IMG/VR virus record: IMGVR_UViG_3300017727_000186 | Location: 1 to 22,055 of that record | From: a virus | Length of the DNA stretch: 22,055 nt | Strand: one strand, 5' to 3' | Shown here: positions 1 to 5,344 of the stretch, one piece after another | Position numbering within the stretch: position 1 is the stretch's first letter | Layout: the number at the start of each line of letters is the position of its first letter | Notes under the pieces: generated by a model | Databases searched by the model: none | The model's input: only the letters and a program-made list of their open reading frames with translations | What the model was told of the DNA's origin: nothing | Program-made: the position numbers and the translations under genes

Positions 1-1
1 A

Positions 2-127
2 TTAAACAAAGATGTTCTGGAAAGTATGGATGATCAGCAGCTGGCTAAAGAGTTAGAAACTAAAAGGCTTGAATGGAACAAGAGCCTAAGTATCATGGCA
101 AGGGAGAACCCAGATGGAACAGAGTAA
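2..127 (+). CDS. C-terminal end of an unrecognised plus-strand protein (partial)
   Basis: An open frame enters from the left edge and ends in TAA at 125-127. The visible 41 residues are highly charged and likely helical (for example QQLAKELETKRLEWNKS). An ATG at 26 lies in frame, but no convincing ribosome binding site sits at the right distance before it, so the gene more likely begins outside the window. It overlaps the start of the LexA-like gene by 14 bp, which suggests co-transcription and translational coupling. I do not recognise the family. The product may be a small early-region protein; that is inferred only from its strand, opposite to the late genes. Confidence 0.55.
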   Translation, partial: LNKDVLESMDDQQLAKELETKRLEWNKSLSIMARENPDGTE

Positions 128-365
128 ACAACGAATAGGTTTAACACCTAGACAACAACAGGTCCTGGCATTCTTAGTTGCTTATCAAAAAAATTCTGGA
201 GTGTATCCAACAGTAAGAGAGATATGCAAAGGTAGGATAGATGGCAAGCAGGCTATGCCTAAGATGGCAGCGCAATCTAATGTTCATAGAATATTAAACT
301 GCCTAGCCAGGAAAGGTTATATCCTTAAAGAGATTAATAGTCCAAGAGGTATAGCAGTTATATAA
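114..365 (+). CDS. Stand-alone LexA-type winged-helix DNA-binding protein
   Basis: This 83-residue protein resembles the N-terminal DNA-binding domain of LexA. It has LTPRQQQVLAF at 10-20, YPTVREI at 31-37 (the first HTH helix), SNVHRILNCLARKGYI at 55-70 (recognition helix and following helix) and a final PRGIAVI strand. LexA itself continues into an S24 autopeptidase domain; here the protein ends after the wing, so RecA-triggered self-cleavage is not possible. Compared with E. coli LexA there are roughly eight to nine extra residues between the HTH helices (around KGRIDGKQAMPK). An AGGGAG ribosome-binding-like sequence precedes the ATG. It is likely a transcriptional regulator of phage or host promoters; its target is unknown. 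It is the last plus-strand gene before the convergent late operon. Confidence 0.85.
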   Translation: MEQSKQRIGLTPRQQQVLAFLVAYQKNSGVYPTVREICKGRIDGKQAMPKMAAQSNVHRILNCLARKGYILKEINSPRGIAVI

Positions 366-807
366 GTTCAAAATGGGGAGCGTCTATAAATGGTCGCTTC
401 CCTTCACTACGTCTGATGTCTATGTATCTATTCATTGCTTGTTCCATTGTACCATCCCAATCAATTATATCTGGTACGGTCCAGGCTCCACCCCATCTAA
501 CTGATGTACCTAGTTCTGTAGCAGCAATCTTAAATGCATCAGCTACATCATCATAGACGTTAGCTTCCCAACAAACCCTGCCACTTACATAAGCAACAAC
601 ATCAACAGCCTGACCTGTTATATGTTTACTGTTCATGGTTTGTGATGCGCCACTGTCTACCAATGCACGTTGCTCCTCAATGGTACGCAGTCCACACGTT
701 ACACCAAAATCTATTTTAGTATATTCAATAGCTAGTTCAGTCACAGCTACAAGCGCATCGTCTACACCATTAAGTTTATCAATACTTCGTTGCGATAGTT
801 TGAACAT
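358..807 (-). CDS. Endolysin, M15-type D-Ala-D-Ala / L-Ala-D-Glu peptidase
   Basis: This is a zinc peptidase that would cleave peptidoglycan peptide bonds at the end of infection. With the start used here it has 149 residues, typical for single-domain M15 endolysins. The substrate-binding segment GLRTIEEQ is at 39-46. The zinc motif SKHITGQAVD supplies His62 and Asp69. VRWGGAW is at 104-110, and IDAPHFEL at the C-terminus supplies the catalytic Asp142 and zinc ligand His145. No signal peptide or membrane helix is visible, so it should need the holin for release. The start at 807 is chosen because GGAGGT lies 5 bp upstream; an ATG 12 bp further up has no such site. It is the last gene of the late operon and converges with the LexA-like gene, overlapping it by 8 bp. 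Confidence 0.9.
   Translation of the reverse strand: MFKLSQRSIDKLNGVDDALVAVTELAIEYTKIDFGVTCGLRTIEEQRALVDSGASQTMNSKHITGQAVDVVAYVSGRVCWEANVYDDVADAFKIAATELGTSVRWGGAWTVPDIIDWDGTMEQAMNRYIDIRRSEGKRPFIDAPHFELI
375..402. terminator. Hairpin at the convergent gene junction (possible terminator)
   Basis: GGGGAGCG (375-382) and CGCTTCCC (395-402) pair over 8 bp with one G-U wobble in plus-strand RNA, around a 12-nt loop. It begins 9 bp after the LexA-like stop codon and lies inside the end of the endolysin gene. In minus-strand RNA the wobble becomes an A-C mismatch, but ATTTTG follows the stem there. There is no true U-tract on the plus side. It could limit read-through in either direction, but it may simply be coding sequence that folds. 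Confidence 0.3.
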
Positions 808-988
808 TGGTACCTCCATTACCCAAGCCAGCAGACATAGACATTCCTGTCATAGTTCTCTTGCGTCTTTGACTTATTGTTTGTTTCTTTTGTTTATCGA
901 TTATGCCTCTCATTTGTTTAGCACCAGCTGCGCTAGGTCTGTACATAAATGATAGAGCCTGCATGAATGCTTCGTTATCCTTTGCCAT
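779..988 (-). CDS. Small basic protein of unknown function
   Basis: The protein has 69 residues and starts at 988, where GGAGG lies 7 bp before the ATG; an in-frame ATG at 1009 lacks such a site. The N-terminal half is helical (AFMQALSFMYRP). The middle is strongly basic (DKQKKQTISQRRKRTMTG, about residues 31-48), and the tail is rich in Gly, Ser and Thr. No membrane helix or known motif is seen. It overlaps the endolysin start by 29 bp and the preceding gene by 14 bp, so it belongs to the same late transcript. The basic patch could bind nucleic acid or a membrane surface. I do not recognise a family. Confidence 0.75.
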   Translation of the reverse strand: MAKDNEAFMQALSFMYRPSAAGAKQMRGIIDKQKKQTISQRRKRTMTGMSMSAGLGNGGTNVQTIATKY

Positions 989-1193
989 TATCACCTCCTT
1001 CATATACATGGACGATCTCTGTTGTTGCAGCTTCTAAACAATCTTCTTTCATATCAGGCCATGTGTTATTAGTTTCTTGACACATTTTTAAATAGTGTTC
1101 TGACAGCTGTCGTGATTGCCTCATCACTACACTTCTGTACAGTTCAGCTTGCCGCTCTTTACTAAGGTTCTTTTCTCCTGGTTGTAGTTTCAT
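975..1193 (-). CDS. Small hydrophilic protein of unknown function
   Basis: This is a 72-residue protein with no membrane segment. A charged, helical body (LSKERQAELYRSVVMRQS, residues 10-27) is followed by two cysteines, in KMCQE and EDCLEAA. Its ATG overlaps the stop codon of the preceding 58-residue gene (TAATG), which indicates translational coupling; an AGAGAG sequence serves as a weak ribosome binding site. The C-terminal residues YEGGDNGKG are encoded across the ribosome binding site of the next gene. The position between holin and endolysin suggests a late role, but no function can be assigned. Confidence 0.7.
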   Translation of the reverse strand: MKLQPGEKNLSKERQAELYRSVVMRQSRQLSEHYLKMCQETNNTWPDMKEDCLEAATTEIVHVYEGGDNGKG

Positions 1194-1369
1194 TACGCTC
1201 TCTTTATTTTATATTTCTTAACAGCTGATTGCTTTAGTGCCTTGGCTGTTGGCGAACCTTTTGCTCCAGGCTTACGCATCTTCTCACCACTACCTTCAGC
1301 TATACGCTTACGCTTGTGATGTATGTTAGCCCAGAGGCCTGGCTTCTTTGTTCCTTTTGTATGTGCCAT
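1193..1369 (-). CDS. Very small, highly basic conserved-type phage protein (58 aa)
   Basis: This short ORF of 58 residues starts with an ATG at 1369, preceded by GGAGGTAAGTA, a strong ribosome binding site. The product begins MAHTKGTKKPGLWANIHHKR and continues with GSGEKMRKPGAKGSPTAKAL. About a third of residues are Lys, Arg or His; there is one Trp, no Cys and no membrane helix. It has TAATG overlaps with both neighbours (holin before, 72-residue protein after), so it is clearly a translated member of the operon. From memory, proteins with the GLW.NI..KRKRI..GSGEKMRKPG pattern recur in marine phages; this was not checked here. The charge suggests binding to DNA, RNA or phospholipid. It is easily missed because it is under 60 residues. 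Confidence 0.8.
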   Translation of the reverse strand: MAHTKGTKKPGLWANIHHKRKRIAEGSGEKMRKPGAKGSPTAKALKQSAVKKYKIKRA

Positions 1370-1761
1370 TACTTACCTCCTTTTGTATCTGTTTTCTTTG
1401 CCTTGTCAAAGCTACGCATTCCCCCAATGCCAAGCATTCCAAACATTAATGGCATCATCACACTCATGTCAGCTTGTGGTATAACAACACCAAAGCCAGC
1501 GCAGATAGGTGACACCATATAATTTATTCCCAGGGATAATCCGCAGATCCAACCAATCAATGGTCGCCATGATGCCTGGAACCAGTTACCTTTTGCGTCA
1601 GCTTTGAGTACCTCAATCTGTGCAAGCATAGCTTCCTGTGCATGACGTTGTGACATCGTTGCAATCTCATGGGCCAAAGCATTCTTCTGATCTTTGTCCT
1701 CAATAAATTTATCAAGCAGCCCTGTCACTGGACCAACAAGATTACCTAGTAGATTAATCAT
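1369..1761 (-). CDS. Holin of the 3TM (GTA-holin-like) type
   Basis: This 130-residue protein resembles the three-transmembrane holins found in gene transfer agents and alphaproteobacterial prophages. An amphipathic N-terminus (1-20) and a charged helical linker (20-58) lead to WFQASWRPLIGW (60-71), the hallmark entry into the first membrane helix (about 66-84). Further hydrophobic segments follow at about 84-94 and 101-115, then a basic tail (FDKAKKTDTKGGK). It would form inner-membrane lesions that release the endolysin encoded four genes downstream. The start at 1761 has GGAGGAGGT upstream and overlaps the previous stop by 4 bp; the stop overlaps the next ATG (TAATG). It is the best holin candidate among several membrane proteins here. 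Confidence 0.8.
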   Translation of the reverse strand: MINLLGNLVGPVTGLLDKFIEDKDQKNALAHEIATMSQRHAQEAMLAQIEVLKADAKGNWFQASWRPLIGWICGLSLGINYMVSPICAGFGVVIPQADMSVMMPLMFGMLGIGGMRSFDKAKKTDTKGGK

Positions 1762-1997
1762 CGTGATACCTCCTCCATTATTTTTGTTATATCCCAGCTG
1801 CCATCACTACTCTGTTCCATCTGGACCTTTAATTGTTTACACTGCCACTGGCTATCAAAGTCTACACTTCCAGTAGTGTGCTGCTTTATCTTACGCTTAG
1901 TCGATAAGCATTCAGATAAGTTTTCATAAGGCGTATACTCTAACGGTTCAGTACCACCTGATGTCCACAACAATAAAACAAAAACCATCTCAATCAT
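1758..1997 (-). CDS. Small exported or membrane-anchored protein
   Basis: This 79-residue protein has a short hydrophobic N-terminus (MIEMVFVLLLW) resembling a signal sequence or anchor, then a hydrophilic body with two cysteines at 30 and 53 that could form a disulfide in the periplasm. There is no lipobox cysteine near the N-terminus, so it is not a canonical lipoprotein o-spanin. It starts with an ATGA overlap on the preceding coiled-coil membrane protein and ends with a 4-bp overlap on the holin gene, so all three are likely translated together. A role at the envelope during lysis is plausible from context only. Confidence 0.7.
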   Translation of the reverse strand: MIEMVFVLLLWTSGGTEPLEYTPYENLSECLSTKRKIKQHTTGSVDFDSQWQCKQLKVQMEQSSDGSWDITKIMEEVSR

Positions 1998-2407
1998 TTT
2001 GTACCGTAACCATTAACTCTTATCTTTTCTATTCTCTCTTCTATATCGTTAATTCTTTTTTCATAAAACTCCAATGTTAATTTCTGCTGTTGATCATATG
2101 GAGCCTGACCATTTTCTATTTGTTTCTGTAGCTTTTCTAATTCTTTTGCTAGATGTTCGATGAGCATGAATTGCTCACTGTCAGCAGGCAAGGAACCCAT
2201 CTCACCCCTGGGCCACTTGATACGAAACTCTGTATTTTTTTCTAGATCTGATTTCATCATAGTTTGATTTGTCTGAATAGCATTTAGCTTTTCAACAATA
2301 CCAAAGTATGCCCATGTCGCTACGCTTGCGGCTGCAATCATGCTAAGTATATTTCTAAGAGGAAGTGCAACCTCTGAGTTCTCATTTATCCTTGTCGTTT
2401 TTGCCAT
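1994..2407 (-). CDS. Membrane-anchored coiled-coil protein, possible i-spanin-like
   Basis: This protein has 137 residues. One hydrophobic helix at about 18-37 (LRNILSMIAAASVATWAYFG) is followed by a KWPRGEMGSLPADSEQF segment (64-80) and a long charged helical region (82-130) rich in Glu, Lys and Gln with heptad-like spacing. A single N-terminal anchor plus coiled coil is the architecture of Rz-type inner-membrane spanins, and the gene sits in a lysis region. The sequence itself does not match a spanin that I know, and the WPRGE segment is unusual. It overlaps the previous gene by 26 bp and has a 4-bp ATGA overlap with the next. Confidence 0.7.
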   Translation of the reverse strand: MAKTTRINENSEVALPLRNILSMIAAASVATWAYFGIVEKLNAIQTNQTMMKSDLEKNTEFRIKWPRGEMGSLPADSEQFMLIEHLAKELEKLQKQIENGQAPYDQQQKLTLEFYEKRINDIEERIEKIRVNGYGTK

Positions 2408-2627
2408 AAGTTATAACTTGTTTTCCCTCTGCTCCTAGCCATAAACCAAAAGCACCAGTCATTGCACCTGTTACTACACTGACAAGAGCAGCCTGGCTAT
2501 TGCTAGGGTTATCTAATGACATAAACCAATTAGTCACCACGAAATATTGATAACTCATTATTATCATCATGGCCCTAGGAAGCACCTGGTGTTTCTTTGA
2601 TGCTTCTAATATCTTACCTACCATCAT
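2382..2627 (-). CDS. Small two-helix membrane protein, holin-like
   Basis: This 81-residue protein has two predicted membrane helices: about 18-36 (RAMMIIMSYQYFVVTNWFM) and 46-64 (ALVSVVTGAMTGAFGLWLG). They are joined by a short polar turn (SLDNPSNSQ), and the tail is charged (GKNDKDK). The start at 2627 is chosen because it forms an ATGA overlap with the previous stop and has AGAGGA five bases upstream; a longer reading frame to 2702 lies wholly inside the previous gene. Size and topology fit class II holins or antiholins. With a 3TM holin nearby, it may be a second holin or an antiholin. The family was not identified with certainty. Confidence 0.75.
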   Translation of the reverse strand: MMVGKILEASKKHQVLPRAMMIIMSYQYFVVTNWFMSLDNPSNSQAALVSVVTGAMTGAFGLWLGAEGKQVITYGKNDKDK

Positions 2628-3094
2628 AACATTCCTCTTCTTTGCATCCCATATAACACAGCAAAGAGTAGCCCTATAAATACAAAGAACCCAATTACCC
2701 ACAGTAAGGTAACGCCTATGTTTTCTTTTAACTCTTCAATCTTTCTTGCTCTGTCTTTAACATCTTGTTGTCTTTGCTTTCTAGCCTCAACACAGAACCT
2801 TACATAGTCTTGATGTAACCCTGGCCTACCCAGGTATATCATCATTTGTTTTAGTTCATCTTCTTTCTGTTTTATCCCTTCGAGATGCATAAATGTTTCT
2901 AAATCGTTTTCTTCTTTCCCAGTAAATGTTGACCAGATACTGTTCTTTCTTTTATTGTGAGCAGCTGCAAGAGCATCTTTGCTATCAACGAATTTAGCAA
3001 TGTGTTGCGCACAGTCAGTTAGTTCCCTGCCATTGCTGACAAATTTCTTTATAACTGAATAAGCAGCATTGGCTGCTGCAACATACTCTAACAA
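2624..3094 (-). CDS. Helical protein with C-terminal membrane anchor (TTG start)
   Basis: This protein has 156 residues: mostly soluble helix (YVAAANAAYSVIKKFVSN at 4-21, then a charged region with YLGRPGLHQDYVRF at 87-100) ending in one strong membrane helix (about 126-148). The only usable start is TTG at 3094, directly after an in-frame TGA; an AGGGG motif lies 7 bp upstream. The ATGs next to it are in another frame and stop quickly. The product would be a tail-anchored protein facing the cytoplasm. From memory, similar proteins occur in marine phage late regions without an assigned function. It is translationally linked to the two-helix protein by an ATGA overlap. Confidence 0.75.
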   Translation of the reverse strand: MLEYVAAANAAYSVIKKFVSNGRELTDCAQHIAKFVDSKDALAAAHNKRKNSIWSTFTGKEENDLETFMHLEGIKQKEDELKQMMIYLGRPGLHQDYVRFCVEARKQRQQDVKDRARKIEELKENIGVTLLWVIGFFVFIGLLFAVLYGMQRRGML

Positions 3095-3104
3095 TCATCA
3101 TCCC

Positions 3105-3227
3105 CTATTTGTTAACCTTCTTAGGTCTACCCCTCTTCTTAGCTTTAGGTTTATCTTCAGTAGGTTTCTTCTCTACCTTCTTACCTTTAGCTAGCTTTGG
3201 GTTTAGTTGTAGTAAACTCATAACCAT
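3105..3227 (-). CDS. 40-residue basic mini-protein with AT-hook-like motif
   Basis: The ATG at 3227 (possibly the one two codons later) opens a 40-codon frame ending in TAG at 3105-3107. GGAGGT lies 11 bp upstream, a little far but usable, and nothing else occupies this gap. The product starts MVMSLLQLNPKLAKGKK and ends in AKKRGRPKKVNK; about 40% of residues are Lys or Arg. The RGRP core flanked by lysines matches the AT-hook that binds the minor groove of AT-rich DNA. The same RGRPKKV sequence occurs at the N-terminus of the neighbouring 80-residue protein. Coding status rests on the RBS, the fit between neighbours and the motif. Confidence 0.6.
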   Translation of the reverse strand: MVMSLLQLNPKLAKGKKVEKKPTEDKPKAKKRGRPKKVNK

Positions 3228-3244
3228 ATTTTTTATCCACCTCC

Positions 3245-3487
3245 TCACTTAATAAGTCCTTCGTAAATAGCAACCACTCCACCTAGGATTGCGCCTAGCC
3301 AAATGATAACTTTAATACCGCCTCTTCCCATAGCAACCTGGTGACGCAAAGCCTTAATCTCTGTGGTGTTTTCTTCTGTACACCTGTGTATGTGTTCAAT
3401 CTTTTCTTCCATGCGAGCAAGTCTAGTAACGACATCATTCATAGGTGCCGCCTCTATTACCTTCTTTGGTCTGCCTCTTGCCGCCAT
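3245..3487 (-). CDS. AT-hook-like, coiled-coil, C-terminally membrane-anchored protein
   Basis: This 80-residue protein has three parts: ARGRPKK at 3-9 (AT-hook-like core), a charged helical stretch at 15-50 (RLARMEEKIEHIHR and TEIKALRHQ), and one membrane helix at 59-77 (KVIIWLGAILGGVVAIYEG). A helix followed by a C-terminal anchor resembles the XhlA haemolysin family, which works with holins. The N-terminal RGRPKK is not part of that family as I know it. The ATG at 3487 has GGAG about 9 bp upstream, overlapping the previous stop region. It could tether DNA to the inner membrane or be a lysis accessory; the basic tail may also be only a positive-inside topology signal. Confidence 0.75.
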   Translation of the reverse strand: MAARGRPKKVIEAAPMNDVVTRLARMEEKIEHIHRCTEENTTEIKALRHQVAMGRGGIKVIIWLGAILGGVVAIYEGLIK

Positions 3488-3493
3488 GTGTTA

Positions 3494-3841
3494 TCACTCC
3501 TCTAGTAGTGTTGGGTCAATCGCATTAATCTCATCATCTGTCATAGATAGTTTTCTGTATGCAGAAAGTTTATCATCTAATTGTTTTTGAGCAGCGGTAG
3601 TTAGTTCTGTTTGTTTTGTTTGTACCTCTGTCCAAGTTGGTGCAGTCGTACTTTCTTTCCAAACAGTTTTAGTTTTTGTTCCACCTATTGCTTTTAAATT
3701 TTTAAACTGTGTTGCGGTTGTTGGTGGTTCTCCTTGATAACCTAAAAAATTATCAAACGCACAAAGAGCATCATCAATATGAACCTTAGTTCTTTTACCG
3801 TTTTCATCTTCGTGCCATCTATATTTATTGTGTATTGCCAT
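3494..3841 (-). CDS. Probable tail-fibre-associated or chaperone-like protein
   Basis: This is a soluble 115-residue protein with no membrane helix. An N-terminal MAIHNKYRWHEDENGKR segment is followed by a Thr-rich middle (50-85) and a helical C-terminus (LDDKLSAYRKLSMTDDEINA). It starts with GGAGGTATGTA before the ATG and lies directly downstream of the 266-residue fibre. Small proteins following fibre genes are often assembly chaperones or tail accessory factors; the assignment here rests on position and size only. The other short fibre is also followed by a 115-residue soluble protein, which gives a parallel fibre-plus-helper arrangement, but the two helpers are not obviously alike in sequence. 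Confidence 0.7.
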   Translation of the reverse strand: MAIHNKYRWHEDENGKRTKVHIDDALCAFDNFLGYQGEPPTTATQFKNLKAIGGTKTKTVWKESTTAPTWTEVQTKQTELTTAAQKQLDDKLSAYRKLSMTDDEINAIDPTLLEE

Positions 3842-3853
3842 ATTACATACCTC

Positions 3854-4654
3854 CTATTTTAATATCTCATCAATGAAACAATAGAACCCAGAATTGTGCA
3901 TTCTAGTGTCATCACTTTGATTTGGATTTAAAACGCTACCAGGTTTGTTAGAAGAGCCAGTTCTTACCCTCCAACCCCATATTACATTGTGGCCTCCAGC
4001 ATCTAAACTTGCTCTGTCTACTTTTTTATGACCCCAATGCATGGCTTGCTCACCATTGTCTGTGTAACCAACACCATAAAAAGCATCTGAGTTATCACTG
4101 CCATGTGTAGTTCCAGTATCTATATCAAAGTAAACACCAGAAAAATCCGCACTACTACCATAAGACTTTGCCATCCAAGTAAGATATATACATGACGTTG
4201 CATCATCATGTACTTTTGTAAAACTGCCTGACCAAACATTTCCACTATCACTAACGCTGCTGTGTGAATATCTAGTGTTGTTAAATATTGATGTTCTTTT
4301 TACAAAAGTTTGAGATACCGTAGCAAAATCAAATCCGTTTCCAGCTAAATTTGTACGCAGAAATTGTCCAGCACTGCCAAGAGATGTGCCTTGTAAATTA
4401 CCAGAGGCATCGGATGTAACAACCTTATTATTACCAACAGCCAAGGCTACGCCTTTAGCTAAGAATTTCCAATAACTACCATTCTCCGTTCCAGAAGAAG
4501 ATGGTGCCTGGTTTTGTGAAGCAGCCACTGCAATGTAAGTTGATACAACACCACTGTCTGTGTACTGCACAAAGTCATCGATTGCATATGTAGTGCCTGA
4601 TGCCCATACGCCTTTATTTACTAGCTTAATACGTCCAAGATTTATCGTTGCCAT
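3854..4654 (-). CDS. Short tail fibre / receptor-binding protein 2
   Basis: This 266-residue protein has an N-terminal part of about 115 residues clearly paralogous to that of the 422-residue fibre upstream; both share MAT..LG.I..VNKG, TTY, TDSG, WxK/SKF, LGNNK or GNNK, and a SGNL segment. That part includes a carbohydrate-binding-like stretch (TTYAIDDFVQYTDSG, then a conserved W). The C-terminal half (115-266) is unrelated to the paralogue, is rich in aromatic and Gly/Ser residues and looks all-beta, so it is the likely receptor-contact domain. It is translated from a GGAGGTAACA site and has a TAATG overlap with the previous gene. A common adaptor with different tips suggests two alternative or stacked receptor binders on one tail. 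Confidence 0.75.
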   Translation of the reverse strand: MATINLGRIKLVNKGVWASGTTYAIDDFVQYTDSGVVSTYIAVAASQNQAPSSSGTENGSYWKFLAKGVALAVGNNKVVTSDASGNLQGTSLGSAGQFLRTNLAGNGFDFATVSQTFVKRTSIFNNTRYSHSSVSDSGNVWSGSFTKVHDDATSCIYLTWMAKSYGSSADFSGVYFDIDTGTTHGSDNSDAFYGVGYTDNGEQAMHWGHKKVDRASLDAGGHNVIWGWRVRTGSSNKPGSVLNPNQSDDTRMHNSGFYCFIDEILK

Positions 4655-4983
4655 TATACTGTTACCTCCAAGTTTCCTGTTGTTGCATTGATAGAGAAAG
4701 TTAGGTTCCTACTAGCAAAGAAACTTTCATCAAATAGATCAGAGGCAGTGCCATCTGTATTTGTTATAGCAATATTGTCTGCTCCTCCGTTAGTTGTTGT
4801 CACCTGTAAATCTTCTGCCACTCCATCACTGTTAGTATCTACGAATTTAAAACCATAAAATTCACTTGTGCCTGCATCACCATAAACAAGATCATTACCA
4901 GCATCATTAACAACAATAGCTTTAGTCTGGTTGTTAGCCATGTCACTTACTATGTCTGCTATAATTCTTGCTTTAGTTGCCAT
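4654..4983 (-). CDS. Small tail-fibre module protein (repeat of the main fibre C-terminus)
   Basis: This 109-residue protein begins MATKARIIADIVSDMANN. From about residue 38 it repeats the C-terminal module of the main fibre: EFYGFKFVDTNSDGVAEDLQ matches EVYGFVLSDSNSDNVADKLQ, and both continue with TTTNGGADNI and end in a short hydrophobic beta strand (NLEVTV versus HLIATI). The shared part is therefore a portable domain that can end a fibre or stand alone. It sits between two fibre-type genes and has a weak GGCGGA ribosome binding site. It is likely a tail-tip or fibre-cap protein; the exact role is unknown. Confidence 0.7.
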   Translation of the reverse strand: MATKARIIADIVSDMANNQTKAIVVNDAGNDLVYGDAGTSEFYGFKFVDTNSDGVAEDLQVTTTNGGADNIAITNTDGTASDLFDESFFASRNLTFSINATTGNLEVTV

Positions 4984-4986
4984 AAT

Positions 4987-5334
4987 CTATTCCGCCTTTG
5001 GGTATTTATCTTTTACCGCTTTTAATGCTGCATAAAACTCACCTGTTTTATCTAGCTTGTTGTTATTAATATCATGCCACAAAGCATCTAGTTGCTGTTT
5101 GTAAACTGGATAAGAATGTTGCCTATCCCTTATGTGGCCTAGTTCTTTAGTTTTAGTATCACACATATTACCTAGTTCAGTTAAGGTAAAAGGCCTATCT
5201 CTTTTATCACACCAATCAATATCGTTTTCTAAATCAACAACACCATTATCATTTCTCAATATTGAAAACTCAAACTGTGGGTCCATGTCTTTAGTCAGTT
5301 CATTGATGGCATCTTCTACAAATCTTTTTTTCAT
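4987..5334 (-). CDS. Tail fibre assembly / chaperone-like protein
   Basis: This is a soluble 115-residue protein. The C-terminal part YPVYKQQLDALWHDINNNK (75-93) followed by FYAALKAVKDKYPKA (100-114) matches a pattern I know from small proteins beside phage tail fibre genes, where a YP...QLDALWHD motif leads into a helix ending in KYPK. The N-terminus is acidic and helical. It starts at 5334 with GGAGGGATGAT before the ATG and lies directly after the 422-residue glycine-rich fibre, as expected for a dedicated chaperone. No membrane segment or enzyme motif is seen. Confidence 0.7.
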   Translation of the reverse strand: MKKRFVEDAINELTKDMDPQFEFSILRNDNGVVDLENDIDWCDKRDRPFTLTELGNMCDTKTKELGHIRDRQHSYPVYKQQLDALWHDINNNKLDKTGEFYAALKAVKDKYPKAE

Positions 5335-5344
5335 ATCATCCCTC

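Noticed and set aside
114-365. Evidence that the phage is temperate
   Set aside because: A LexA-type DNA-binding domain alone is not a lysogeny module; no integrase, attachment site or S24-type repressor is in the window.
635-952. Plus-strand 105-codon frame over the endolysin start
   Set aside because: It is antisense to the endolysin and the small basic gene, both with strong ribosome binding sites, and has a biased Ser/Cys-rich composition typical of shadow frames.
2627-2702. Upstream extension of the two-helix membrane protein
   Set aside because: The extra 25 codons lie entirely inside the previous gene and lack a ribosome binding site, whereas the ATG at 2627 has one and forms an ATGA overlap.
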